A DNA stretch of 64,000 nucleotides, from assembly GCA_964505065.1 (NCBI GenBank), contig CAZDGF010000002.1:1-64000 (forward strand), given 5' to 3'. The stretch is from JABMMZ01 sp964505065. GTDB taxonomy: Bacteria; Bacteroidota; Bacteroidia; NS11-12g; UBA955. The stretch's first letter is position 1. Each line of letters opens with the position of its first letter. The position numbers and the translations under genes are program-made. Of this stretch, positions 1 to 10,975 are shown piece after piece. The notes below the pieces were generated by a model that saw only the letters and a list, made by a program, of their open reading frames with translations, ran no database searches and was not told where the DNA came from.

Positions 1-3000
1 CTACCAAACGCATAATACAAGCCCGCAGTACTCACATCTGCCTTGTAATATAGCAGCGTATCAGAACCCGTACTATCTTGTACAAACGTTTTTCTATCTA
101 ACACCGTTGCCAACACATTACCAAGGTGGTTAGTCAGTTCATATTGTTTTAAAGAAAGTGTCCTTTTAAAGTAATGATAATTTACCGTAGCATACGTACT
201 ATCTAGCGCAGTTGTTAAATCATTTAACCTATAACTATTCACTAATAACTTAGTCTTAGGTTTATAAATACCATGCCTGCTACTGCCGTAAATGTGTAAC
301 TCATCTACCGTTAGCTCTTGCCTTATGGTTATATTGCTGCCTATGCTTGCCATTACGCTGCTGTACACTGTACTGCCAAAGTGTTGGTAGATACTTTGTA
401 AATACTCGCTCAAAGTTAAGGTATTTACACCACTTAATGCAAGGGCAATGGCATCTTTATTTACATTGATAATACCAGCACTTCCGCCTTTAGTTAACAG
501 TAGGTTTATGAGGTAAGTATGGCTACTCTCTGCCTTTACAATAGTGTGTAGCTTGCCATGGTCTACATACGTTAGCATAAAATTAGCCCAAGTACCTGTT
601 GATGCACCATTGCCACAATTAAACAAACTACCCAAAAAGCCACAAAAGTTCATACTACCTGTTGTTGGGTTGGTTATGCTTTTAAATAATGCTGTACTAC
701 AACCATTAATAGCTGTTTCTATTTCGGTTGGGTTAAATAGCATTTGTATGGTATTTACCACCGTTGGGTCGGGCATACCTCTTATATACCCTATCATTGC
801 AGGTAGGCTAGCTGGGCGCACACCACCTAGCATAATAAATATTTGCTCCAGTCGTATTGGGTCTATGTTGTTCAGTTGGGTCAGCAGTTCATTGCTAACA
901 TCCACTGCCAGCATATCCATCATCAGTTGGTTGGGGTTCAGGTTGCAGGTCTGCAAAATACTATCCCGCATATTGTCCCACAGGTCGTTGTTCAGTTGGT
1001 CTTGCTCCATTGTACTGGCATAGTTACAATACGTGGTCATTATCATGCTACTTAAGCCTGGGCTCCATTTTAAGATACTATCTACACCATATTGGTCTAC
1101 GAGGCTACCATACAAGCCGCTGCTCTCTATGGCTTGGGTGAGTGCCCCTGCAAATTGGCTGTTTTTTAGGTATTTCTGGTCTATAAACCCTGCAAACAGG
1201 CTATTGCTGGTAGCGGCTACTAAGGCATCGTTTATCTCTTTATACAAGCCTGTATCTTGGCTTATGCTATATTTTTTGGTATAGGTAGCCATGGTATTGC
1301 CTTGCGCATCGCGGGCATACAAGGTGGTTTTCCAATCGGTTTGTAAGGGGCTGTTTTTTACTATTTTTATCACCCTTTGGCCTGCCGCATCGTACCCAAA
1401 AGCCAAGGTTGGTTTTTTACTGGTAGCCGTGCGTATTATGTTTTTTATCTTGCCATATACGTTCCATTGTATGCTGTCTATTTCTTCTGCTACATCGTGG
1501 GTTAAATTGCCTATTTGGTCATACGTGTAGTTGCCTGTACTTTGGTCGTCTATATCGTCTTTGTAATCGGCATTGCTTACGGTTTCATCTACGCTTGTCA
1601 GTTGGTTAGTTCCTGCTTGGTAGTTGTAGCTCAAGTCGTCCATGATGCCAAGGGCACTGTATCGGGTCAGTTTCTTTATGTTTCCATTTGCATCATAAGT
1701 AAAACTTTCTTTCCAAGCCGCTTGTAAGCTGCCACTACTCCAAGCATTAGTACTTATATTAATGCCATTATAACTTTGTACGCTTCTCAGCCTATTCAGT
1801 TGGTCGTATCTGTAAGCGGTAGCTACGGGGCTGCCGCCATTTCTAGCCATTAGCACGCCTACGGCTGTTACCATGTGGGTAATATTGCCATTGTATAGAT
1901 TGGCTCCGCTATTGGCTAGTGGGCTGCCAGCGGTATTGGCTTCAAAGCCTGTGGTGCCTATGCTTTTGTAGTCGCCATCAAAAAAGCCTGTGCCTGTATT
2001 GTCGGTAAAGTAGCCTAGGGTAAAGCCATAAGCATCTCTGGCAGTGTATTTTCTTAATACGCCTGTACCATCTTTACCTATATCTCTGCTAGCTTCTAGC
2101 GTATTGCTGTTTACGCCTTTTAGCCAGCCGTGCAGGGTATAAGCATAGTCCACCCCTTGTACAGCATGTTCGCCTAGTAAGGTTCTGGCCAGTGGCCCAT
2201 GTTTATAATATTTGTATTCGGCATCTTTATCCCATATCACACTATCGGTACTGGTTTCGGCTAGGGTTAGTCTATTATCTGCATCATATTGGTAGCGGTG
2301 GTACCATTGGTCGGCTTTGCCTGCTTGGTAAGCCACGCTGTGTACTTTACCACTTATTAGGTCATAGTTATAAGCAATATGCTTAAATCTACTTTTTACA
2401 CTCTCCATTTCTGGGAAATCGTGCACCAAGTGGTCTACATTACCATGTATATCGTAACTATAATGGGTAGCACGGGTGTATTGGCTACTATCGGCTGCAT
2501 AATTATCATAATAGGCTACGCTACTCACCCTTCCTCTTAGGTTGCGCTGCCCTTCTGTAAATTCGTTAAGGGCTGCTGCCATTACAGCATAGTCGTAGTA
2601 AGTTTTGGTAATTTGGCTGCGGGCGGTGCTCGTAGCTAGCCAAGTATTGTAATAGTTTATACTGGCCAGCAGTTGTATGCTATCCACTTTGGTATTCACT
2701 ATCTCGCCCACTTCGGCTATTCTGCCCAAGGCATCGTAGCGGGTATAGCTATACACTTTAGTACCTATAGTGCTTTTAGCTTTCTGTACCGCATTTTGGC
2801 TCAGCATCAGTCGGCCCAGCCTATCGTACCAAAAGCGGCTTTCGCCCCCATCGGGTGTTTGTTGCCACACCAATTGGTTCAGGCTATTATACTTATAATT
2901 AGTAGGCAGGGTATGGTAGCTGTTCACAAATTTGGTGCTCATAGCTATATCATCTCTGTAGGTTTTTATACTGTCTTGTTTATTGGCAAGGTTCAGCTCT

Positions 3001-6000
3001 TTTACGCCCTCTGGTGGCACGGTTTTAGTTAAGTTGCCTGCTTGGTCGTAGTAATACAAGGTTACGTGGTAGCGTTGTTTAAACATACCCAGTTTAAATT
3101 CTTGTTTGGCTCTACTAAAACAATGGGTGTGGTAATCCATAGCCAATTGGCGTTTCAGGCTATCCAAGTATTCTTGGTAACGCAATACCGCATTGGTAAA
3201 GGCTTGCTGTGTTTCTTCTTGGTGGCAAGGGGCGTCTTCTATCTCGTATTCACGCGTGTAAGGCTGCGGGCAAAGCATGGTATTGGGCAGTTGGCAGCAT
3301 TGGCTAGCTACCAGCCCTAGCATTTTAAAGGCGTAATTTCGGCTGCCATACAAGCTATCCATAGCTGTAAGTATAAAGCTGCTGGTGGTGCCATTGGCTG
3401 GCAATATACTGGGGTTTTTAAAGCCTTCTATGCCTTTGCCAAATTTCCTCAAGGTATCGTCCAATACATCTTCTACGCGAATAATATCATACTGCTTGGT
3501 ATTGTATTTCAAGGTCAGCATCCAGCCACCATAATTATTGCTTTTCATTTGGTAGCTTGGTGCATTCAATACCGTACCAGTTGGTTTAATGGTGTTCAGT
3601 ATTTTGGTATAGGCAGTACCTGTTAAAGGATGTTGCCAGTCCACATTCAGTTTTTTATCTTTGGCTAGTTTAGTTAGCAAGGCTACTATTGAGTCTAAAC
3701 GCTCGCTAGGGGTTTGGCATACATACAGGTTTTCATTACCGCAAGTAATACAATCAGCAGAGCCTTTTAGTACCTCTAGTTTTCTGCCTAATACACCACT
3801 CAAGTAGTTTTCTATACTATCTGCTGCCATAGCTGCGCTAGGGTATTTGCGTTTAGCTGCCACATTATATTGGTATTCCAAAAAGCGTTGTTTAAAAGTA
3901 TCGCAAGTGTAGCATACAGTGGTGCTACCGCTTAATGGTTTTAGGCATAGTGCTCTGTTATCGCTATGCACAAGCTCGGGTAAGTAAAAATTAATTTTAT
4001 AACTTATATCAACATCTTTAGCTATCCATTTTTTAAGGGTATCTACAAATTGTTGGCGTTTACTATGGCTAAGGGCTTGTATATTTACTTCTGCTATCCA
4101 TGCACTTGTGGCTGTAGCCCAAATATAATCTATACTAGGGCGGTATTGCACACCGCTAGTGCTGGTATTGGTTATAGCTGCACTGCCAAATAAGCTGCTC
4201 TTTACACCCGTAAACCAAGTGCCAAATGCCGAGCTAGTGGCAGTTGTTCCACTCACATTCCATAGCATAATATCATTATTATCTCTATAGTTTTTGTGGT
4301 GCTTAAATTTAGTACAATATGGGCTGTTAAAATATTTTATTAAGCTATCTTGTAGCATCGCTATATCAGCAGCACTTAAGCCTCCAAAGTCTAACATATA
4401 TACTGTACTATCTGCTGTTTTGTAGGAGGGTGCATTAAAATATATCCCCGTCCTTATCATTAAGTTTCTAAGGGTACTATCAGCATGATTCACACAATCT
4501 GTATTTTTTACCGCCAATCTATAATCACACAGGGGTTTCTTTAAATAGGTTCTATTGCCTACCTCACAGGCATCCCATACGTTTTGTATTTCAGTAAAGC
4601 TTAAGGTGGTGTTTAATTTTCGGTTAATGTAGTTTTCTACTATGGTGCTGTAGTTAGGATGTCTAGGGTATAGCGTAGGGTATTCAGTATATAGGCTATC
4701 GCTCCAGCGTTTAGCCTCTGGGCAGGTTAGGCAGTTGCAATTGCCCGCAAAGTCATCAGGCAAGTTAAACAAGGCTTTGCCATTGCCACTTATCAAGGTA
4801 ATTTCACTAAATTTCCAACAGCTACTCCAGCCTCTCAAATCGTACCAAGTAGTATCGCCTGGGCTATTTACTTTGCCTGCTTTTACAGTAAAATGGTAGT
4901 TTGCCATGTCTATTTGTTCGTTGCCTATGGCATCTACTATGGCTTGGGCATCGGTACGCAAATCTTTAAAAATATCTATATCGCTAAAACTCCAGTTACG
5001 CACATTGCCTGCTTTTCTAAAGCCAAATTTGCAATAGTTGCTACCTGTTCCCAATTGCCCTACCAATACACTGTCGTTCCAATAGTCTTTTTTATAATTA
5101 TAACCATCCGTCACAGGGTATAAGGCATCAAAATAATTGGCTTGATAGTTCAGCCCTTTTTTGTATTGTTTGATATTAATATCAGCAGTGCTACCCAATT
5201 GGTTGTATTTTGCCAAACCGTTTATCATATCCATAAATGGGTTCACTATTTCAGCTCTATAACCCAAACTGGCTTTAGCATTACTTAAGTACATAGCACC
5301 TCCGCTACCTGGTTTTATAAATACATCTTTGTAACTTACCGCCATTTCTGTGTAGCGCACCAAGGGATTACATTGGGTTTTACATTGGTTGTTTATCGTC
5401 AGTATTACCGAGTCGTTAGGGCTAGTTCTATTTCTTGCATATACAATGTAGCTGCCCAATGTATAGTCCCAACGCATGTAGCTCAGCGAGTCTATTTGAG
5501 TTAAAGTAGGTTTGCTACCTTTACCCAGCTGTTTGTAGGGGTCGCCAAAGGAGGTAAAACACGAAGAGTCTTTAATATCTGCACACCATGTACCTATCCA
5601 AAAACCTCCAATAAAATAGGGGTCTTTGTTTATATTATTGCTCCAAATGGTATCATAATAAGTAACACCACCCACTACAAACGATGAAATACTAAACCGT
5701 GGGTTTACCCACCAGTAGTTGTCATACTTATTGCCTGCATAGCGTTTATATCTGTAGTAATCTTTAGCTTTTACTAAAAAATCAGACGTATTACAATTAA
5801 ACGCCTTTTCATCTGTAGTCAAATTGCGCACTGCAGCTCTATATGCATTGGGTGCTGGGCGCATCATTTGATTCAAAGTATTTATCATATATACATCTTT
5901 GGGCTCTTTGTAGTTTCTATAGTAATCTGGGCATGAGCCATAGCGCAAGTAATAGGTGTTCAATTTATCAGTAATTACATTGGGGAAAGCCGCACTGCCG

Positions 6001-9000
6001 CATTGTCCTACCAATTGTTCTATCTCTCGGCTCGGCATGGCAGTATTGTATTTGCCATTAAAATAAGTGGTAAAGTTTTCCAAATCGCTAGCTGATAAGT
6101 AAGGGCTGCATTTACCAATATTGTTAAAACATGTCGTGTAAATATATGCCATACCACTAGCACCCCCTACATAAGTAAATTGGTATTGAAACACCCCTTG
6201 GCTTATAGGCTTTATAGTAGCTTTTTTACTCAAATCTATATTGCTAAAGGTACTTGAATTGTTTAATAAGCGTATGGCAAATGAGCATCCGTTGGCTTCA
6301 TTGCCTGTATATACCGTAAAGGTTTTTTCATTCAAATAAATGGATTGCACTTTCTCTTTTATTATTATAGTAGATGTACTTCCACCTATCACAGGTACAA
6401 ATAATTTATTAACAACATTGGTCATGCCGCTGTAGTTATTCAATAATGGAGGTGTACTACTACCCAAATTTATCAAATTATTACTTACCATACCATTCAT
6501 AAAGTCGTTCACCAATAAGCCTTCGGTACTTAGTTCTGTACTGTCTTTTTTACTGCTACAGCCTTTAAATTGTTTTATCTCTTCTTTCACCTTATCGCAT
6601 ATACAAGCATTGGCCTCTTTTGGCTTTGCATTATCGTAGTCTGTATTGCTTGCTCTTGGCGAATTTATCAGGTCTATATTACACAAGGCGGTTTTATAAT
6701 TGCTGCCTATAAAGTGTTTCAGCACTTGCTCAAAATTAGTAAAACGGTAACCTTTGGTTAGGCCTGCTGGTATATCCATACTACCCATAATATTGGGTGC
6801 TTTAGGGTTTAAGCTACCTGCTTCGCATATTTTCAATAAGTGGTATAAAATTGAATCTCTATGCGTAGCATAATTGGCACATAGCTGCAAGGCCTCATCC
6901 CAATGCGCTATATTCACATCGCAAGTGTTATTGTTTTTTAGCGAATCCAATAATCTGTTTTTCTCTTTTTTAATGGAATCACTATTATTTTCTAAAGGAT
7001 TATTGCTTTCATATCTAATAAAGTGCGAAAGCTTGGTTTTGTAATTGGCGTCAGCACAAGCATTCACACCTACTTTCTTCACACAATAACTACCTGTTAC
7101 CTTATCATCCATCCGCTTCTCGATGAATTGTTGCTTAATTTGGTAATACAAAGCTTTAAATTTAGCCCAGTAGTTGTCTTTGCCCATCTCATCATTCATC
7201 CAATTGTTTTTTACATTGTCGGCAGTGTAAAATTTAAAACAACTTTGTCTTTCAAAACTATCAGTTACGTTTTCGCAATAGCCTATGGCTTTGGTAAATT
7301 GCCATAAATTGGTGGTACTCGCTTGTATCAATAAAGGGTCTTGACTGTTGCCTATCGTGTAGGCGCTCAAGTTCTCCAATTTATCTTTAAACTGAATACC
7401 TGCTGATTTTAAGCTGCCATCAGGCTTTACAAAGAAAGGATCAGGATTGCTGATATAATCGGTTCTATAATTTAAGGGGTCAAAATAGCCATATGCCACC
7501 GCTGTATCATAGTTGTCTATCGCCATCATATCATCGTCATATCTGGTGGTGGTTTCTAGCGAGTCTATGCAGTATTTGTAATAGCAATATTCTGGGTGCA
7601 AGGGCAGCAAGGCCTCAGCCCAGCTTTCTTTCCAATAAATGTCTGTAAATTCTTCTACTGTTAGCTCATTGGGCAATTTAAATTCGCCATTGGCTATCCA
7701 CACGGTATCTATACGCCCTGTTTCATCTTTAAATTTATTGGCTGCTATACTCTGATACAGTGGAATACCACTTACTGAACGCAATACACTGGTAGCATCG
7801 CTTACGGTGTAATCTTCTTCATTATACCCAAAGTATTGCCCATCAGGGCTCACATCTTCTAGCATCAGTTGCTTGCGGGTTTCGCAATAGGTAAGGCTAT
7901 CCATATTGCCGCAAGTATCACAGCCACAATCGCTAAAATCTATTTGCCCCATCTCATCAGCCAAAAAGTCATCAAACTTTTTAAAACAAGTAGAGTCGTT
8001 GGCTAGCACCATATTTATCTTATCTTCTATCGAGTCGTTATTTACGGTTAAGGTTTTTTCTAAATGGTAAGTACCTGCATTCAAGTAAAAAGAGATAGAA
8101 TCGCCACTGGCGGTAGCTCCCAATATTTTACTTACACTGTCTTTTAAACTAAATACCAAGGGCGTACAACTGGTATCACTCAAGCGGCCAATGGGGCGTT
8201 TAAAATCCATTATCTTGTTACCACAATCATCAAATAAGCTTACCGCTAAATCATACCTGCAAGTATAACAAGATTTTAAACCCAAGCAGCCAAATTGAAA
8301 ATCGGGTGCTTCTAGTTTGTAAAATATTTTATGGGTACCTGCCGCCAAAGCTGTAAAATCATACCGTGTTTTTAAGGCGTTCTTTACATTGTAATCATTG
8401 TTTTTCAAATCCACCATTTCAAACTTGGCTTTCTTAAAATTGGCCAAAGAATCTACCATACCCGGTACACCCCCTGTTAAGGCAGTAGCTACCACACGGC
8501 CATGTTGGTCGGTGTAAGAAATACTTACCTGCCCATTGGGGTCTATTACCGCATTTTTTTTATAATGGTTGGCTATGCCCATTTCGCTGCCAAACAATTG
8601 GTCTAGCTCCGTTTGGTCGGCTGTACCATACGTGTATTTAGTTTCATGTCCACTGCCCAGTTGGTGGGCTTTGCCTACACCGCCTTGAGCAGCTACACGG
8701 CCTGTTGGGTCGGGCATTAGCTGGGTTTGCACCATCGCATAACCCTGTGCATCAGGTATAGCTGCATTTTCATTGGTTTTATCAGGGTTGGCGGTAGAGT
8801 AATATCTACCTGCCCCACTCTGTGTACCCAAAGGTTTGGCAGTATAGGTGCCATCGCATCTATTTTGTGCTGTAGTAGAGGTATCAAAATCTCTGGCTGA
8901 ATAATGTTTGCCTGCCACATTTTGATTAAAATTAGGATAATAGCGTATAGTATTACTATCCGAAGGAGCAGGGATTATTTTTATGGCTTCTCTGCCGTGG

Positions 9001-10091
9001 TTATCATAAATACTCTCATCTACCAAAGCAAAATTGTTGGTATTCAAAAGGGTTACACCTTGTCTGCGTTTCAAAGAGCCATCAAAGTAATTGATCACTT
9101 CTTTTTTCATCCCCTCTTCGGCAAAGGCCACTTGGTAATCCCAGTTTTTACCCATATTCTCATGCGATTTTATAAATAATTTATGAGCCGATGTATAGTC
9201 TTTCACATAACCCTTGGTAGGCATTGTTGGATACCATTGGCTAAATTTATCATATTTAAACAATACCGAGTCGGGCTTTACACGTCTTACACGGTATACC
9301 AATACCCCTGCATCATACACGGTATTAAGGGTATAATAGGTTTTGGTTAAGCTCACGCGTGAGCTGTTGTGGGCAAAATCATATTTTAAAGAGTCGGCTT
9401 TTATGCATGCGGTATCTATATAAGCCCATTCTAATTCGTAACGATTGGGCGCACTGGTGGCTGGCGGTGCCCAGCTTATTTTGAGTTTGTCTTTGCCAAT
9501 ATAGGTATGGCTCAATGAATTAACAGCTGTGGCATACGAACCCAAATAATAACGCTCTACAATAATTTCAGATTCTAAAATAAAATTGGTTTGTAAATTG
9601 GCTACCGAAATCATACCAGGGCTACTGGCAGCACTGTCTATAATGCTATTCAGTTTCAATATAAATTTATGCGATTTGGCAAATTGATACACCACTTTGT
9701 CAATATACGCTTGGTGCGAAGCAGGGTCATAGCTCATACGCATAATGATATTAAAGCTGCCTCTTCTGTTTTGCGCATCAAAGGTATCTACTGTAAAATC
9801 AAACAAGTAGTCGAACTTTTGCATGGCTCTATTGGTATCTTTAATGGATAAGGTAATGCGATTCACCACACTTTTATGCTTAAAGCTATTACGCCATAAG
9901 CTATTGCTTACCATGGTAGCAAATTTATCATCTGTTACCGTATCTATATACTTTGGAAAACCACCAGTTAAACGCTGTTTTACAACCTCCCCAGATTTCT
10001 TTTGCGAAAAAATCTCTGGTAAAAACTGAGCCTTTAGACTCAATTGGGTGATGAATATAAAACCCAATAAAAATATTATTCTGCTTGTCAT
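1..10091 (-). CDS. Giant RHS-repeat protein (C-terminal partner), 3' end beyond window
   Basis: The frame is open from ATG at 10091 to the left edge (at least 3363 codons), so the C-terminus is missing. It starts with a signal peptide (MTSRIIFLLGFIFITQLSLK), followed by a secreted N-terminal region with a fibronectin-like stretch. A DUF6443-like region lies near 9.2-8.9 kb, Cys-rich segments follow (CGCDTCG near 7.9 kb), and RHS/YD repeats fill about 3.0-1.3 kb (YDRLGRL, YDQLNRL, YDANGNI). At the left edge the RHS-core signature appears (ELTNHLGNVLATVLDRK, then YYAFG), after which family members carry a variable, often toxic, C-terminus. It is the last gene of a six-gene operon, 7 bp after its neighbour. 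By family it is a secreted or surface polymorphic-toxin-like or adhesin shell; the effector cannot be seen. A region of about 310 aa interrupts the core (see findings). Confidence 0.93.
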   Translation of the reverse strand, partial: MTSRIIFLLGFIFITQLSLKAQFLPEIFSQKKSGEVVKQRLTGGFPKYIDTVTDDKFATMVSNSLWRNSFKHKSVVNRITLSIKDTNRAMQKFDYLFDFTVDTFDAQNRRGSFNIIMRMSYDPASHQAYIDKVVYQFAKSHKFILKLNSIIDSAASSPGMISVANLQTNFILESEIIVERYYLGSYATAVNSLSHTYIGKDKLKISWAPPATSAPNRYELEWAYIDTACIKADSLKYDFAHNSSRVSLTKTYYTLNTVYDAGVLVYRVRRVKPDSVLFKYDKFSQWYPTMPTKGYVKDYTSAHKLFIKSHENMGKNWDYQVAFAEEGMKKEVINYFDGSLKRRQGVTLLNTNNFALVDESIYDNHGREAIKIIPAPSDSNTIRYYPNFNQNVAGKHYSARDFDTSTTAQNRCDGTYTAKPLGTQSGAGRYYSTANPDKTNENAAIPDAQGYAMVQTQLMPDPTGRVAAQGGVGKAHQLGSGHETKYTYGTADQTELDQLFGSEMGIANHYKKNAVIDPNGQVSISYTDQHGRVVATALTGGVPGMVDSLANFKKAKFEMVDLKNNDYNVKNALKTRYDFTALAAGTHKIFYKLEAPDFQFGCLGLKSCYTCRYDLAVSLFDDCGNKIMDFKRPIGRLSDTSCTPLVFSLKDSVSKILGATASGDSISFYLNAGTYHLEKTLTVNNDSIEDKINMVLANDSTCFKKFDDFLADEMGQIDFSDCGCDTCGNMDSLTYCETRKQLMLEDVSPDGQYFGYNEEDYTVSDATSVLRSVSGIPLYQSIAANKFKDETGRIDTVWIANGEFKLPNELTVEEFTDIYWKESWAEALLPLHPEYCYYKYCIDSLETTTRYDDDMMAIDNYDTAVAYGYFDPLNYRTDYISNPDPFFVKPDGSLKSAGIQFKDKLENLSAYTIGNSQDPLLIQASTTNLWQFTKAIGYCENVTDSFERQSCFKFYTADNVKNNWMNDEMGKDNYWAKFKALYYQIKQQFIEKRMDDKVTGSYCVKKVGVNACADANYKTKLSHFIRYESNNPLENNSDSIKKEKNRLLDSLKNNNTCDVNIAHWDEALQLCANYATHRDSILYHLLKICEAGSLNPKAPNIMGSMDIPAGLTKGYRFTNFEQVLKHFIGSNYKTALCNIDLINSPRASNTDYDNAKPKEANACICDKVKEEIKQFKGCSSKKDSTELSTEGLLVNDFMNGMVSNNLINLGSSTPPLLNNYSGMTNVVNKLFVPVIGGSTSTIIIKEKVQSIYLNEKTFTVYTGNEANGCSFAIRLLNNSSTFSNIDLSKKATIKPISQGVFQYQFTYVGGASGMAYIYTTCFNNIGKCSPYLSASDLENFTTYFNGKYNTAMPSREIEQLVGQCGSAAFPNVITDKLNTYYLRYGSCPDYYRNYKEPKDVYMINTLNQMMRPAPNAYRAAVRNLTTDEKAFNCNTSDFLVKAKDYYRYKRYAGNKYDNYWWVNPRFSISSFVVGGVTYYDTIWSNNINKDPYFIGGFWIGTWCADIKDSSCFTSFGDPYKQLGKGSKPTLTQIDSLSYMRWDYTLGSYIVYARNRTSPNDSVILTINNQCKTQCNPLVRYTEMAVSYKDVFIKPGSGGAMYLSNAKASLGYRAEIVNPFMDMINGLAKYNQLGSTADINIKQYKKGLNYQANYFDALYPVTDGYNYKKDYWNDSVLVGQLGTGSNYCKFGFRKAGNVRNWSFSDIDIFKDLRTDAQAIVDAIGNEQIDMANYHFTVKAGKVNSPGDTTWYDLRGWSSCWKFSEITLISGNGKALFNLPDDFAGNCNCLTCPEAKRWSDSLYTEYPTLYPRHPNYSTIVENYINRKLNTTLSFTEIQNVWDACEVGNRTYLKKPLCDYRLAVKNTDCVNHADSTLRNLMIRTGIYFNAPSYKTADSTVYMLDFGGLSAADIAMLQDSLIKYFNSPYCTKFKHHKNYRDNNDIMLWNVSGTTATSSAFGTWFTGVKSSLFGSAAITNTSTSGVQYRPSIDYIWATATSAWIAEVNIQALSHSKRQQFVDTLKKWIAKDVDISYKINFYLPELVHSDNRALCLKPLSGSTTVCYTCDTFKQRFLEYQYNVAAKRKYPSAAMAADSIENYLSGVLGRKLEVLKGSADCITCGNENLYVCQTPSERLDSIVALLTKLAKDKKLNVDWQHPLTGTAYTKILNTIKPTGTVLNAPSYQMKSNNYGGWMLTLKYNTKQYDIIRVEDVLDDTLRKFGKGIEGFKNPSILPANGTTSSFILTAMDSLYGSRNYAFKMLGLVASQCCQLPNTMLCPQPYTREYEIEDAPCHQEETQQAFTNAVLRYQEYLDSLKRQLAMDYHTHCFSRAKQEFKLGMFKQRYHVTLYYYDQAGNLTKTVPPEGVKELNLANKQDSIKTYRDDIAMSTKFVNSYHTLPTNYKYNSLNQLVWQQTPDGGESRFWYDRLGRLMLSQNAVQKAKSTIGTKVYSYTRYDALGRIAEVGEIVNTKVDSIQLLASINYYNTWLATSTARSQITKTYYDYAVMAAALNEFTEGQRNLRGRVSSVAYYDNYAADSSQYTRATHYSYDIHGNVDHLVHDFPEMESVKSRFKHIAYNYDLISGKVHSVAYQAGKADQWYHRYQYDADNRLTLAETSTDSVIWDKDAEYKYYKHGPLARTLLGEHAVQGVDYAYTLHGWLKGVNSNTLEASRDIGKDGTGVLRKYTARDAYGFTLGYFTDNTGTGFFDGDYKSIGTTGFEANTAGSPLANSGANLYNGNITHMVTAVGVLMARNGGSPVATAYRYDQLNRLRSVQSYNGINISTNAWSSGSLQAAWKESFTYDANGNIKKLTRYSALGIMDDLSYNYQAGTNQLTSVDETVSNADYKDDIDDQSTGNYTYDQIGNLTHDVAEEIDSIQWNVYGKIKNIIRTATSKKPTLAFGYDAAGQRVIKIVKNSPLQTDWKTTLYARDAQGNTMATYTKKYSISQDTGLYKEINDALVAATSNSLFAGFIDQKYLKNSQFAGALTQAIESSGLYGSLVDQYGVDSILKWSPGLSSMIMTTYCNYASTMEQDQLNNDLWDNMRDSILQTCNLNPNQLMMDMLAVDVSNELLTQLNNIDPIRLEQIFIMLGGVRPASLPAMIGYIRGMPDPTVVNTIQMLFNPTEIETAINGCSTALFKSITNPTTGSMNFCGFLGSLFNCGNGASTGTWANFMLTYVDHGKLHTIVKAESSHTYLINLLLTKGGSAGIINVNKDAIALALSGVNTLTLSEYLQSIYQHFGSTVYSSVMASIGSNITIRQELTVDELHIYGSSRHGIYKPKTKLLVNSYRLNDLTTALDSTYATVNYHYFKRTLSLKQYELTNHLGNVLATVLDRKTFVQDSTGSDTLLYYKADVSTAGLYYAFG

Positions 10092-10098
10092 TAAAAGA

Positions 10099-10938
10099 CT
10101 ATTCAAATTCAATTTCATAATTTTTATATGCATTTGTTAATACCAATTCATTGTTTACCTTTTTAAAATATTTCGATTCATCAAACCATTTTTTATTTAA
10201 AGGTTTATTCAGTTCTAGTTTTTTGTAAATAAAGGCAATGTAAAGGGGGTTTTCAGCCGCATTCATAGTTGCCTGTGGCATACTCGTACCCGCTATTTTA
10301 TCACTTATTTCACCTTCATCTGTTCCTTCATTAAATAAATAATCATAGGGGTATAAATTCACCCTTATCAGTGTTTTGCTTTGTGTGTTATAAATCATTT
10401 CTGTTTTATAATAACTGCCCGATGCTATGTCAATGGTCAGTTTGGCCGTTTGACCATCTATTTTTTCATAAAACACAATACTATCAGGTAAATTCACCAA
10501 AGAATCTATATCCGACAGAAAATCAAATTGAAAGAAATTGTCCTTTTTTTCAAATTCTGGTTTTTCTACAAATATCATTTCCTCGTCATCATCTACAGCA
10601 ATTAAATATTGGCTATTCAATAAATTTTGTGACCCAAAAGATTGAACGTATAAATTCTCTTTGTCTTTCACATACCGTCCTTCAAAAGCATTCAGTTCGG
10701 TTTTACCATCCTCCGCCATCAGCAAGGTGGTAAATTCTGCATCTATTGTTTGGGCTTCCTTGTATTTTTTTATTACCTGTATCAGCTCTTCCAATGCAAA
10801 TTTATCTGCACGTTTTGTTTCATTTTTAGGCTCCTCTTTTACTGCAGCCGTATCATTGGTAACCAAACGGTAACTTGTAAATGCAATAGCACTAAATACA
10901 ACACTTGCTACTACTGCCAATATTATTTTTTTACGCAT
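10099..10938 (-). CDS. LolA-like / outer-membrane lipoprotein-sorting-like protein
   Basis: A 279-aa protein with an N-terminal membrane anchor or signal (MRKKIILAVVASVVFSAIAF), a Lys/Glu-rich linker, then a mixed beta domain. The layout (an ELIQVIKKYKEAQT helix, then repeated strands and a TAKLTIDIASGS segment) resembles the half-barrel of LolA/LolB-type lipid-binding proteins; I infer this from pattern only. It is encoded between the two giant RHS genes, 37 bp after the first and 7 bp before the second, so it is likely dedicated to their export or surface anchoring. Anchoring may be by the uncleaved N-terminal helix, since no clear lipobox Cys is present. Alternative: a family-specific protein unrelated to LolA. 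Confidence 0.75.
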   Translation of the reverse strand: MRKKIILAVVASVVFSAIAFTSYRLVTNDTAAVKEEPKNETKRADKFALEELIQVIKKYKEAQTIDAEFTTLLMAEDGKTELNAFEGRYVKDKENLYVQSFGSQNLLNSQYLIAVDDDEEMIFVEKPEFEKKDNFFQFDFLSDIDSLVNLPDSIVFYEKIDGQTAKLTIDIASGSYYKTEMIYNTQSKTLIRVNLYPYDYLFNEGTDEGEISDKIAGTSMPQATMNAAENPLYIAFIYKKLELNKPLNKKWFDESKYFKKVNNELVLTNAYKNYEIEFE

Positions 10939-10975
10939 ACACTTTATTTTAATGTTTTTATTGAACGATATTCCT

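Noticed and set aside
544..9851. Many plus-strand open frames of 60-160 codons opposite the RHS giant gene
   Set aside because: They are shadows of one long minus-strand frame with clear domain content; none has a promoter, start context or recognisable protein pattern.
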